The notes under the pieces: generated by a model
The model's input: the letters and a program-made list of their open reading frames with translations, nothing else
The model's database searches: none
What the model was told of the DNA's origin: nothing
Part shown: positions 7,718-15,099 of the stretch, in pieces
How positions within the stretch are numbered: the stretch's first letter is position 1
How the letters are laid out: every line of letters begins with the position of its first letter
Program-made: the position numbers and the translations under genes
NCBI RefSeq assembly: GCF_014648495.1
Contig: NZ_BMRF01000017.1
Span: 62,001-126,000 of the forward strand
Length of the DNA stretch: 64,000 nt
Direction: 5' to 3'
Source of the DNA: Actinomadura cremea
Lineage (GTDB): Bacteria > Actinomycetota > Actinomycetes > Streptosporangiales > Streptosporangiaceae

Positions 7718-9193
7718 CTAGGACATTTCACGCATGTTCGGCGGCATGCCCGGAGTGGCGTCCGGGTCGATGCGCATCACCACGGCCTTCGGCTCGGTGA
7801 AGAACTCCCGGCTGAACAGGCCGCCCTCCCGGCCGATGCCGGAGTCCCCCGCGCCGCCGAACGGCGCGCGCAGATCGCGGACGAAGAAGCAGTTCACCCA
7901 GACCGTCCCGGCCTTCAGCGCCGCCGACACCCGGTGGGCGCGGTGCAGGTGCTCGGTGAAGAGCATCGCGTTCAGCCCGTACGGAGTGTCGTTGGCGAGC
8001 GCGACGGCCTCGGCCTCGCCGTCGAACGGGCGCACGGTCACCACCGGCCCGAAGACCTCCTGACGGCAGATCGGCGCGTCGTCGTCCACATCGGTGAGCA
8101 CGGTGGGCAGGACCGTCCAGCCCTCTCCCACACCGCCGGTGACACGCTTGGCGCCCGACCGCTCGGCCTGTTCCAGGTGGCCGGTGACCTTGGCGAAGTG
8201 CTCGCGCGAGGCCAGCGGCCCGATCTTCGTCCCGGACCGGGACGGATCGCCGACCGGCAGCGACTCCGCCGCGGCGGCGAACCGCGCGACGAACTCCTCG
8301 TACACCGGACGCTCGACGTACAGCCGGCTGCCGGCGAGGCAGACCTGCCCGGCGTTGGTGAAGGCCGCCTTGATCGACCATTCCACCGCCGCGTCCAGGT
8401 CGGCGTCGGCGAACACCAGGTTGGCCCCCTTGCCGCCGAGCTCCAGGCTGACCGGGGCCAGCCGGGCGCCGGCCGCCGCGGCGATCGCCCGGCCGGTCGA
8501 CGACTCGCCGGTGAAGGTGATCCGGTCGACGCCGGGATGGGCCACCAGCGCCTCGCCGGCCGAGTCCGGGCCGAAGCCGTGCACCACGTTCAGCACCCCG
8601 GGCGGCATCCCCGCCCGCACCGCCAGCCTCGCCAGCAGCGTGGCCGAGCCCGGAGTGTCCTCGGCGGGCTTGAGGACGACCGTGTTCCCCCAGGCCAGCG
8701 CCGGAGCGATCTTCCAGCTCTCCAGCATCAGCGGGAAGTTCCAGGGCGCGATCGCGCCGACCACGCCCACCGGGTCGAAGCGGGTGTAGACGTGGTGGCC
8801 GGTGTCGGAGGGCAGCGTCTCGGCGGCGGCGAGCCGCGCGTGGTCGGCGAAGAACCGGAAGTTGGACGCGCTGCGCGGCACGTCCTTGCCCTGCGTGTCG
8901 TCGATCGGCTTGCCCATGTCGGCGGTGTCGGCCGCGCCCAGCTCGGCCGCGTGCTCGTCGATCAGGTCGGCGAGCCGGTGCAGGACCGCGCCGCGCTCGG
9001 CCGAGCCCATCCGCGGCCACGGCCCCTCGTCGAAGGCGCGGCGCGCCGCCGCCACGGCCAGCTCGACGTCGGCCCGGCCGCCCAGGGCGACCTCGGCGTG
9101 CTGCTCGCGGGTCCACGGATCGACGTCGCCGAACCGCCGTCCATCACGCGAATCGGCGTCGGCTCCGTCGATGATGTGCGGGAAATACTGCAT
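7718..9193 (-). CDS. 2-hydroxymuconate-semialdehyde dehydrogenase family (AmnC/XylG/PraB-like)
   Basis: A 491-residue NAD(P)-dependent aldehyde dehydrogenase. Visible elements are the cofactor/transition-state segment GAIAPWNFPLMLESWKIAPA, the general base in SLELGGKGAN, and the nucleophile in FTNAGQVCLAGSR. The C-terminal VRDLRAPFGGAGDSGIGREG is typical of dehydrogenases acting on ring-cleavage semialdehydes. It probably oxidises the semialdehyde left after the amidohydrolase step to a 2-hydroxymuconate-type diacid, which the tautomerase gene product then handles. It is the last enzyme gene of the ring-cleavage operon, 57 bases after the tautomerase. Confidence 0.88.
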   Translation of the reverse strand: MQYFPHIIDGADADSRDGRRFGDVDPWTREQHAEVALGGRADVELAVAAARRAFDEGPWPRMGSAERGAVLHRLADLIDEHAAELGAADTADMGKPIDDTQGKDVPRSASNFRFFADHARLAAAETLPSDTGHHVYTRFDPVGVVGAIAPWNFPLMLESWKIAPALAWGNTVVLKPAEDTPGSATLLARLAVRAGMPPGVLNVVHGFGPDSAGEALVAHPGVDRITFTGESSTGRAIAAAAGARLAPVSLELGGKGANLVFADADLDAAVEWSIKAAFTNAGQVCLAGSRLYVERPVYEEFVARFAAAAESLPVGDPSRSGTKIGPLASREHFAKVTGHLEQAERSGAKRVTGGVGEGWTVLPTVLTDVDDDAPICRQEVFGPVVTVRPFDGEAEAVALANDTPYGLNAMLFTEHLHRAHRVSAALKAGTVWVNCFFVRDLRAPFGGAGDSGIGREGGLFSREFFTEPKAVVMRIDPDATPGMPPNMREMS

Positions 9194-9250
9194 GGAACGG
9201 TCCCGTCTGTAGATAACGAAAGGGGTGATGAAACGGGGGGCGGATGGGTG

Positions 9251-9463
9251 TCAGGTGCCCGGCGCGCGCCGGGCACCGTCGCGTTCGGCGAGCGTCACGT
9301 CGCCGGCGGACCAGTGCGTGGCCGGCACCTCCCGGACGATCACCCGGACGTTCGCGGGCGGCGCGTGCAGTGCACGCACGGCGGCCTCGTGCAGCTCGTG
9401 GATCAGCGCGCGGATCTGCTCCGCCGGACGGCCCTCGGCGATCGTCACCTCGACCAGCGGCAT
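9251..9463 (-). CDS. 4-oxalocrotonate tautomerase-like protein
   Basis: A 70-residue protein starting MPLVEVTI, so the mature N-terminus would be the catalytic Pro-1 after Met removal. The helix IRALIHELHEAAVRAL and the strand VRVIVREVPATHW fit the beta-alpha-beta 4-OT fold, usually a hexamer of 60-70 residue subunits. It converts 2-hydroxymuconate to 2-oxo-3-hexenedioate in meta-cleavage pathways. It starts 1 base after the hydratase/decarboxylase stop, which implies coupling. The C-terminal tail RDGARRAPGT is slightly longer than in classical members. Confidence 0.85.
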   Translation of the reverse strand: MPLVEVTIAEGRPAEQIRALIHELHEAAVRALHAPPANVRVIVREVPATHWSAGDVTLAERDGARRAPGT

Positions 9464-9464
9464 C

Positions 9465-10271
9465 TCACGCGCCCCGTACCGTGACCGACCCGAGGTTGGT
9501 GAACTGCGCGGTGACCGTGCCGCCCGGAGCCAGCGGCACCGCGTCGGTGATGCCGCCGGTCAACACCAGCCAGCCCTCCTCGAGGGCCAGCCCCCGCTCG
9601 CCGAGCGCGTTCACCGCCAGCGCCAGCGCCTCGGCGGGGTGGCCCTGGACCGCGGCGCCGGTCGCGGTGTCGGCGACCTCCCCCTCCACCTCCAGGACGC
9701 AGCCCTCCAGGCGCAGATCGAGGCCGTCGGGGCCACGGCTCACCGGCCCGGTGACGAACGCGGCGCTGGAGGCGTTGTCGGCGACCACGTCGGGCAGCGT
9801 GAACCGGAAGTCGCGGTAGCGGCTGTCGATGATCTCGATCCCGGCGAAGACGGTCCGCACCGCCGCCAGCGCCTGCGCGGCGGTCACACCGGGTCCGGCC
9901 AGCCGCCGTCCGAGCACGAACCCGATCTCCGGCTCGGCCCGCGGATGGATGAACGGATCGAGCGGCACCGGTGCCCCGGCCGGCCGGACCATCGCGTCGG
10001 TCAGCCACGCGGTCAGCGGCGCGTCCACGCCCATCCGCTGCTGCTTGGCGCGCGAGGTGAGCCCGAGCTTGACGCCGATCAGGCGCTCCCCCGCCGCCAG
10101 CCGACGGCGCAGCGTCTCGTCCTGGACGGCGTACGCGGTGGCCAGGTCCAGTCCGGGCCACTCATCGGTGAGCGGCCCCCGGTCGGTCCGCGCGCGTTCG
10201 GCGTCCAGCAGCACGCCGGCCGCGCGCTCCACCGTCCACACCGTGTCGCCCGCCGTTCCCGCCGCCATCAT
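9465..10271 (-). CDS. 2-oxo-3-hexenedioate decarboxylase / 2-oxopent-4-enoate hydratase family
   Basis: A 268-residue member of the fumarylacetoacetase-like hydratase/decarboxylase group (DmpE/DmpH, PraD/PraE). Motifs include RLIGVKLGLTSRAKQQRMGV, PRAEPEIGFVLGRRL and FAGIEIIDSRYRDF, which hold the divalent-metal ligands. Decarboxylases and hydratases of this group are hard to separate by sequence. Since only one is present with a 4-OT and a semialdehyde dehydrogenase, the decarboxylase role is more likely. The start is ATG 10271, overlapping the amidohydrolase stop (ATGA); ATG 10268 next to it is equally readable. Confidence 0.83.
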   Translation of the reverse strand: MMAAGTAGDTVWTVERAAGVLLDAERARTDRGPLTDEWPGLDLATAYAVQDETLRRRLAAGERLIGVKLGLTSRAKQQRMGVDAPLTAWLTDAMVRPAGAPVPLDPFIHPRAEPEIGFVLGRRLAGPGVTAAQALAAVRTVFAGIEIIDSRYRDFRFTLPDVVADNASSAAFVTGPVSRGPDGLDLRLEGCVLEVEGEVADTATGAAVQGHPAEALALAVNALGERGLALEEGWLVLTGGITDAVPLAPGGTVTAQFTNLGSVTVRGA

Positions 10272-11317
10272 GCGCTCCCTTCCCCGACCGGTGCCGGTTC
10301 CCCGTGCAGCAGGCGCACCGCGGTGCCCCCCAGGACGAGCCGCGCCTGGTCCGGTGCGAGGCCGAGCGCCTGCACCGTCTCGCGCGGGGTGACGTCGGCG
10401 AGGTCGAACGGCGCGTCGGTGCCCATCAGCACCCGTTCCACGCCGACCTCGTCGATCAGGCGGCGCAGCGCCGGGGTGTCGAACACGGCGGTGTCGTAGT
10501 AGAAGCGGGCCAGGTAGGTGCTGGGCGGACGCGCGATGGTGCGCGACGCGTCCTTGCGCCGCCAGCCGAGGTCCAGCCTGGGCGCGAGCGCCTGGACGCA
10601 GCCGCCGCCGTGGGACAGGCAGATGCGCAGCGAGTGCCGGTCCAGCACGCCGCCGAAGATCAGCCGCGCGACGGCCATCGCCGTCTCGACCGGGAAGCCG
10701 AGCAACTGGGTGAGGTGGTAGTCCTCGAGCCGGCCCGGCGACGGCGTCCCGCTCGGATGCAGCAGCACGAACGCCCCGGCCGACGCCAGGTACTCCCACA
10801 GCTCCTCGTTGACCGGGTGGTCGAGCTCCCGGCCGCCCCCGCTGGTGCCGAGGGTGACGCCCGCGAACCCCAGTTCCTCCAGGCACCGCCGCGCCTCGGC
10901 CGCCGCGCCCGCGCGCCCGGCCGAGACGGTCGCGATCGGCAGCAGCCGGCCCGGCGCGGCGGCGGCGAACTCGGCGAGCGCGTCGTTGGCCTCGGCGACC
11001 AGTGCGAGCGCACGGGCGTCGTCGGCCATCTGCGTCGCGAACAGGAACGGCGGCGCGGACACCGCGTGCACGTCCACCTGGCACTCGTCCAGCAGCGCCA
11101 GCCGCGCTCCGAGGTCGTACTGCGCCGGCGGGCACGGGACGGGCGCCCGCTCGGCCAGACCGGCCACATCCGGGTGCAACCGGACCACGCCGGCGCCCAG
11201 CTCGTCCAGGTCGGCCAGGCCCCGGGCGGCCAGCGCCCGCAGGAAGGGCAGCGGCATCGCGTGCGTGTGCACGTCGATCACCCGGTCCGCCTCCGGCTCG
11301 ATCACGTGCGTGCTCAC
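10268..11317 (-). CDS. Amidohydrolase-2 family decarboxylase (ACMSD/PraH-like)
   Basis: A 349-residue metal-dependent TIM-barrel protein. It begins VIDVHTHAMPLPFL (HxH metal motif) and carries LHPSGTPSPG, LSHGGGCVQALAPR and the late Asp region RVLMGTDAPFDLADVTP. The family includes 2-amino-3-carboxymuconate-6-semialdehyde decarboxylase, gamma-resorcylate decarboxylase and 5-carboxy-2-hydroxymuconate-6-semialdehyde decarboxylase. Placed right after an extradiol dioxygenase and before a semialdehyde dehydrogenase, non-oxidative decarboxylation of a carboxylated ring-fission product is the natural reading. The GTG start at 11317 overlaps the LigA-like stop as GTGA. Confidence 0.85.
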   Translation of the reverse strand: MSTHVIEPEADRVIDVHTHAMPLPFLRALAARGLADLDELGAGVVRLHPDVAGLAERAPVPCPPAQYDLGARLALLDECQVDVHAVSAPPFLFATQMADDARALALVAEANDALAEFAAAAPGRLLPIATVSAGRAGAAAEARRCLEELGFAGVTLGTSGGGRELDHPVNEELWEYLASAGAFVLLHPSGTPSPGRLEDYHLTQLLGFPVETAMAVARLIFGGVLDRHSLRICLSHGGGCVQALAPRLDLGWRRKDASRTIARPPSTYLARFYYDTAVFDTPALRRLIDEVGVERVLMGTDAPFDLADVTPRETVQALGLAPDQARLVLGGTAVRLLHGEPAPVGEGSA

Positions 11318-11673
11318 CGGGCGGCCCCTCCGGACGGCTCCGCCCGCCCCGTCGACCGGACCCCGCGGGCTGCGGCGTCCTCGCCCAGAAGTGACGCCAC
11401 CAGCGCCGTCGCCGCCAGCGAGCTGCCGGCGCGCTCGGCATTGCCGTGGATCACCCGCGACAACTGGCCGAGCAGGTACGGATGCAGCCCGATCAGGTAC
11501 AGCCGTTTGAAGTCCCGGTCGGCGATGGCCCGCCGCTCCTCGGGCAGCAGCGCGTACTCGTCCAGCACGGACGCCTCGTCCCGCAGGAAACGCTCCTTCA
11601 GTCCTGCGTCCCATTTGAGGTCCTGGACCAGGTCGTTGCTGCGCAGCAGCGGGTTGAAGTGCTCAAGTGACAT
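11314..11673 (-). CDS. LigA-like small subunit of class III extradiol dioxygenase
   Basis: A 119-residue, largely helical protein of the LigA domain type: SNDLVQDLKWDAGLKERFLR, then LLPEERRAIADRDFKRLYLIG, then HPYLLGQLSRVIHG. In protocatechuate 4,5-dioxygenase such a subunit packs against the catalytic LigB subunit and closes the active site. The ATG at 11673 is preceded by GAGGAGG. It follows the LigB-like gene by 29 bases, and its stop overlaps the amidohydrolase start. The Ala/Gly-rich last 25 residues look disordered. Confidence 0.82.
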   Translation of the reverse strand: MSLEHFNPLLRSNDLVQDLKWDAGLKERFLRDEASVLDEYALLPEERRAIADRDFKRLYLIGLHPYLLGQLSRVIHGNAERAGSSLAATALVASLLGEDAAARGVRSTGRAEPSGGAAR

Positions 11674-11702
11674 CGGTACGTCCTCCTCGTCGCGGCCGGC
11701 GC

Positions 11703-12548
11703 TCACACGTCCCACAGCACGGCGCCGACGCCGCACCGCCACTCGGGCACGCACACGTAGCACAGCGGGGTGGCCGGGCGCTCGCCGATCGCGCCCATGA
11801 CGGCCTGCCAGGACAGCAGTTCGGAGGTCCCGCCGGAACCCGCCTCCTCCATCCGCTCGAAGGTGACCTCGTCCAGGATCCGACGGTGGTCGCCCTCGGC
11901 CAGCAGGTCCATCCACCAGCGGTCGAACTTCTCGTCGATCTCCAGGTAGCGCGGTCCGCCGGGCTCGTGGCTGAGCCCGCCCGAGCCCAGCAGGCCGACC
12001 CGCAGTCCGGCCGGCAGCCGGTCCCGGACGAGCGAGCCCAGCGTTTCGCCGAACCGGTAGCAGGTCTTCTCGTCCGGTACGGGCGGCACGGTGCAGTTCT
12101 GCAGGACGGGCACGACCCGGATCCCGAGGTCCGCCAGGCCGAGCAGCGTGGTCGGCACCGAGATGTTGTCGTCGAAGCGCAGGTTCTCCACGGCCGTCCG
12201 GACACCGAACCCCGAATCCGCCAGGCCGTCCGCGAGCGTCCCGGCGACCGCGGTGTCGCCGGGCAGCCGGTATTCGTCCAGGTCCAGCCAGGGACGGAAC
12301 CACTCGTCCGGTCCCACGTGCTCGGCGGCGAGGCCGATGGTGAAGTCGGGACAGTCGTGCACCCGCGCGTTGGCCAGATGGTCGTTCGCCACCACGATGA
12401 GCACCTCGGCACCGGAGGCGGCCAGCTCGTCGCGCAGCCGCTCGTACGCCTGCGCGACCTGGCTCCGCTCCGCCTCGCCGGCCTTGTCGAACCAGCCGGT
12501 CAGCCCCGGGGCGTGGCTGGCCGCCGCGGCGAAAGTGATCTCCGCCAT
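11703..12548 (-). CDS. LigB-like catalytic subunit, class III extradiol ring-cleavage dioxygenase
   Basis: A 281-residue Fe(II) dioxygenase, first gene of the ring-cleavage operon. Probable iron ligands lie in AASHAPGL (residues 9-12 region) and VVANDHLANA, with LGSGGLSHEPGG and GGTSELLSWQAVMGAIGE matching late LigB motifs. The family cleaves protocatechuate, gallate and related catechols. I chose ATG 12548, 5 bases after AGGGGG; an in-frame ATG at 12575 lies inside the operator and lacks a ribosome site. The cleavage position (2,3 or 4,5) cannot be read directly, but the decarboxylase and semialdehyde dehydrogenase next to it favour a 2,3-type product. Confidence 0.87.
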   Translation of the reverse strand: MAEITFAAAASHAPGLTGWFDKAGEAERSQVAQAYERLRDELAASGAEVLIVVANDHLANARVHDCPDFTIGLAAEHVGPDEWFRPWLDLDEYRLPGDTAVAGTLADGLADSGFGVRTAVENLRFDDNISVPTTLLGLADLGIRVVPVLQNCTVPPVPDEKTCYRFGETLGSLVRDRLPAGLRVGLLGSGGLSHEPGGPRYLEIDEKFDRWWMDLLAEGDHRRILDEVTFERMEEAGSGGTSELLSWQAVMGAIGERPATPLCYVCVPEWRCGVGAVLWDV

Positions 12549-12558
12549 GCAACCCCCT

Positions 12559-12603
12559 AAAATGATTGCAATCATTTTGTTCAGCCGTGGCGGCCCAGGT
12601 CAA
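12559..12603 (-). promoter_or_regulatory. Promoter and 20-base palindromic operator of the ring-cleavage operon
   Basis: On the minus strand TTGACC (12603-12598) and CAAAAT (12579-12574) form a -35 and -10 pair with an 18-base spacer. The perfect palindrome AAAATGATTGCAATCATTTT occupies 12559-12578, over the -10 and presumed start point, and ends 10 bases before the LigB-like ATG. A repressor bound there would block initiation. Confidence 0.65.
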
Positions 12604-12622
12604 GGGGGTGGAGCAAAAGAGC

Positions 12623-12636
12623 TATAATCATTACTA
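12623..12636 (+). promoter_or_regulatory. TATAAT -10 box, probably giving a leaderless GntR mRNA
   Basis: TATAAT at 12623-12628 is a full consensus -10. The start ATG at 12636 lies 7 bases beyond it, where transcription should begin, so the mRNA would have no leader. No convincing Shine-Dalgarno precedes the ATG. The AATCAT half-site at 12626-12631 overlaps the box and may allow autoregulation. Confidence 0.55.
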
Positions 12637-13343
12637 TGAGTACTGGCCTGGTGGGACCCCGTGTGAGCCGCTCCGAGACCGTCGGTCAGGCGATCGAGGC
12701 GATGATCCGAGACCGCGCGCTGCAGCCCGGGGAGCACCTCGGCACGAAGAAGGATCTGCGCGGACGGTTCAAGGTCGCCATGGCCACCTTCAACGAGGCC
12801 CTGCGCATGCTGGAGACCCGTGGCGTGATCGAGCTGCGCCCCGGGCCGGGCGGGGGCGTCTTCGTCGGGCAGCCGCCCGCGCTCATCCGGTTCGGCCACA
12901 AGATGCTCTCGCTCAGCGGGGAGTCGGTGTCGGTCGCCGACAGCCTCGCCGTGCGCAATGCGCTGGAGCCCCACGTCATCGCCTCCGCCGCGCGGCACCG
13001 CACGGACGCCGACGTGGCCGAGCTGCGCGTGCTGATGCGGCGGATGGCCGACTCCGCCGACCCCATCGGCTACCTGCGCGCCAACTGGGCGCTGCACCGG
13101 CGGATCGCGGAGATCAGTCCCAACATGATCCTCCGGCAGATCTACCTCGGCCTGCTCGACTTCGCCGAGGAGCATGTCGACTCGGTCGACCCGGTCAACG
13201 GGAGCGACCTGCCCAGCCCCGACGCCATCGAGGTGCACACCACCCTCATCGAGGCGATCGCCTCCGGCGACCCGGCCGCCACCGCCGCCGCGACGACCCG
13301 CCACGCCCGCCTGACCGACGGCGAGGACTCCCCCGCTCCCTGA
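12636..13343 (+). CDS. GntR-family regulator, FadR/FCD subgroup
   Basis: A 235-residue regulator. The N-terminal winged helix has LGTKKDLRGRFKVAMATFNE and VIELRPGPGGGVFVGQ; the C-terminal helical FCD domain has VRNALEPHVIASAARH, WALHRRIAEISPNMIL and HTTLIEAIASGD, with conserved His/Asp positions that bind a metal and acid ligand. It is divergent from the ring-cleavage operon across 87 bases that hold the palindromic operator. It most likely represses that operon and the importer and is released by a pathway acid; this is inference from position and shared sites. Start ATG 12636 is supported by the -10 box directly before it. Confidence 0.87.
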   Translation: MSTGLVGPRVSRSETVGQAIEAMIRDRALQPGEHLGTKKDLRGRFKVAMATFNEALRMLETRGVIELRPGPGGGVFVGQPPALIRFGHKMLSLSGESVSVADSLAVRNALEPHVIASAARHRTDADVAELRVLMRRMADSADPIGYLRANWALHRRIAEISPNMILRQIYLGLLDFAEEHVDSVDPVNGSDLPSPDAIEVHTTLIEAIASGDPAATAAATTRHARLTDGEDSPAP

Positions 13344-13455
13344 CCCGCGCACCGCCGGCGGCGGCGAGCACGAGGGCGATGGCCGATGAGCTCGAACCTC
13401 GCGTCCGATGACATTCTCGGGCCCTGAGCCCGGCGCGAGGCCCAACAGCAACGTC

Positions 13456-13491
13456 ATTCCAGGCCGCGGCCGGTACGCGGCGGCCTGGAAT
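13456..13491. terminator. 12-base-stem hairpin between converging genes
   Basis: ATTCCAGGCCGC (13456-13467) and its exact reverse complement (13480-13491) flank a 12-base loop. It lies 112 bases after the GntR stop and just before the end of the minus-strand CoA-transferase remnant, as expected for a bidirectional terminator. The rest of 13344-13455 holds nothing I recognise. Confidence 0.45.
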
Positions 13492-13499
13492 CACCTCAA

Positions 13500-13711
13500 C
13501 GCGCGGACCCCGGCGGGGTCGCGCGCCAGCGGCGCAGAGCGTCGTCCAGCCGCCGTCGGCGCAGCGGTAGGTCCGGTAGTACGGCGTGCCTCCGTCGAGC
13601 AGGTTCGCGACGCGCCGGTCCTGCCGGCATGCCGGCGTGCGGGACGGGACCGATGCCGCCGAGCTCGACGACACGGACACCGTCCAGGAGCCGCGGGGCG
13701 CCCGTGCTCAT
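13500..13711 (-). pseudogene. CaiB/BaiF (alpha-methylacyl-CoA racemase-like) CoA-transferase remnant
   Basis: The first 28 residues from ATG 13711 read as an intact family N-terminus (LLDGVRVVELGGIGPVPHAGM). The sequence then jumps, out of frame, to a segment that belongs some 150 residues further on (RVANLLDGGTPYYRTYRCAD, then GGWTTLC). The whole remnant is about 210 bases against roughly 1,100 for a full gene, so a large internal deletion plus loss of the 3' end is clear. The ATG overlaps the stop of the preceding binding-protein remnant (ATGA), so these two were once coupled genes of one operon. Confidence 0.75.
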
Positions 13712-14540
13712 CCGGCGACGGGGGCGCAGCTCGCCGCGGCCTCGGTGAACCGGGCGTCGATGAGGTCCGCGGAGTCGAGCGGCTCCTCGTACTCCAACTC
13801 GCCGCGCTCGAGGGCGAACGCCTGCAGGTCGTCCGCGAACTTCTCCGTTCCCTCCATCGAGAACGACGGGTCGAAGGCCAGGAGGGCCGAGTTCTCGATC
13901 GTGGACGCCTCGACCTCCTCGGCGGCCGCGAGCAGGCGCACCGTCTCGGGGTTCTTGCGGTAGTCGCCGTCGAGGTGCTTCGTGGTGACCTCGCTGAGCA
14001 CCTGGGTGAACTTGACGGCGAGCTCGGGGCGATCGAGGAGCGTGCGACCGGCCATGACGGCCGTGCCGGTCACGCCCGGCGCGTAGCCCGCGATCGGGAC
14101 GAGATCGGGGTTCTTGGCGGCCTCGACCTCGAGCGGAGCGGAGATCCAGGCGGCCGAGACCGCACCGTTCGCGAGTGCGTTCAGCGCGTCGGGGCCGACC
14201 AGCGGCGGGGACAGCTTGACGTCGTTGATGCCCAGCCCCACCTCGGCCAGCGCGTTGTCGAGGATCAGGCCGCTCACGCCGGTGCCACCGGTGGGAGTGC
14301 TGACGTCGGCGCCCTTGAGCTTGGCGAGATCGGGGGAGGCGGCGCTGCCGACGACGTCCTTGTGGGACCAGTAGCCGGGCACCGGGGTGCCCGCCGGGAT
14401 CTCCTGCTGGTCGTCCATCGGCACGATCCAGCGGACGTCGACCCCGTCCTTCAGGGTGTTGAAGTGGGCCGAGCTCAGCGAGGTCATCTGCGCGTCGAGC
14501 TGACCGCGAGCGACCAGCGGCAGCGACTCGGCGCTCGGGC
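13708..14540 (-). pseudogene. ABC substrate-binding protein (SsuA/NrtA-like), N-terminal part deleted
   Basis: About 277 residues of a periplasmic-type binding protein remain: ESLPLVARGQLDAQMTSLSS, VSTPTGGTGVSGLILDNALA, LVGPDALNALANGAVSAAWI and a normal end at TGA 13708. The signal peptide and the first 40-60 residues are missing. At about 14540 the frame passes into the antisense of an alcohol dehydrogenase that has lost its own 5' half, so no start codon or export signal is available. Codon use is like the neighbours, suggesting recent loss. Upstream of the CoA-transferase remnant it would have been an importer component of a lost pathway. Confidence 0.8.
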
Positions 14541-15099
14541 CGGCGAGTCCGTGCTCGTGACCGGTGCCGGCGGGATCGGCCTGAACGCGGTCCTCGCCGC
14601 CAGGGCGGCCGGCGCAGCGCGCATCGTGGTCGTCGACCGCAATCCGGCGAAGGAGATGATGGCCCGCACGTGCGGGGCGACCGACTTCATCGTCCCGAGC
14701 GACCCGTCGCAGATCGCCCCGGCCGTGCGGGCGCTGGTGCCCGGCGGCGTGGACGCCGCGTTCGAGTGCGCCGGCCACACCGGCCTCCTCGACGCCGCGA
14801 TCAAGTCCCTCGCCGGGGGCGGACGGGTCGTCGTGCTCGGGTTGCCGCCGACCGGTGCGACCCTCGATCTCGAGGTGCGCGACCTGTTCCAGGACAAGTC
14901 GCTGCTCGGCTGCCGCATGGGCTCGGCCGACCCGCACCGGAGGCTGCCCGACCTCGCCGGGCGGGTCCTTCGCGGCGAACTCGACCTGACCCCGCTCGTG
15001 TCGGCGGTCGTGCCCGTGGAGGACGCGGCACGGCTCGTCGACGACCTCCGCAACGGCCGCATCGACCGCGGTTTCCTCCGATTCGGGAGCCCCTCGTGA
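14537..15099 (+). pseudogene. Zinc-type alcohol dehydrogenase, N-terminal half deleted
   Basis: The remaining 187 residues begin in the Rossmann domain (GESVLVTGAGGIGLNAVLAA, then RIVVVDRNPAKEMMARTCGA) and run to a normal C-terminus (FLRFGSPS, TGA 15097). The catalytic domain with the zinc ligands is gone, and the frame upstream is antisense to the binding-protein remnant. The surviving part resembles NDMA-dependent class III alcohol dehydrogenases of actinomycetes. Its stop overlaps the following aldehyde dehydrogenase start as GTGA, so an alcohol-to-acid oxidation pair once existed here. Confidence 0.8.

Noticed and set aside
7040-9484. Large plus-strand frame (603 codons) through the dehydrogenase region
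   Set aside because: Shadow of the dehydrogenase and tautomerase genes; no domain, no ribosome site.
13456-13491. Hairpin considered as an attachment or integration site
   Set aside because: No flanking direct repeats, tRNA gene or integrase are present; a terminator is simpler.
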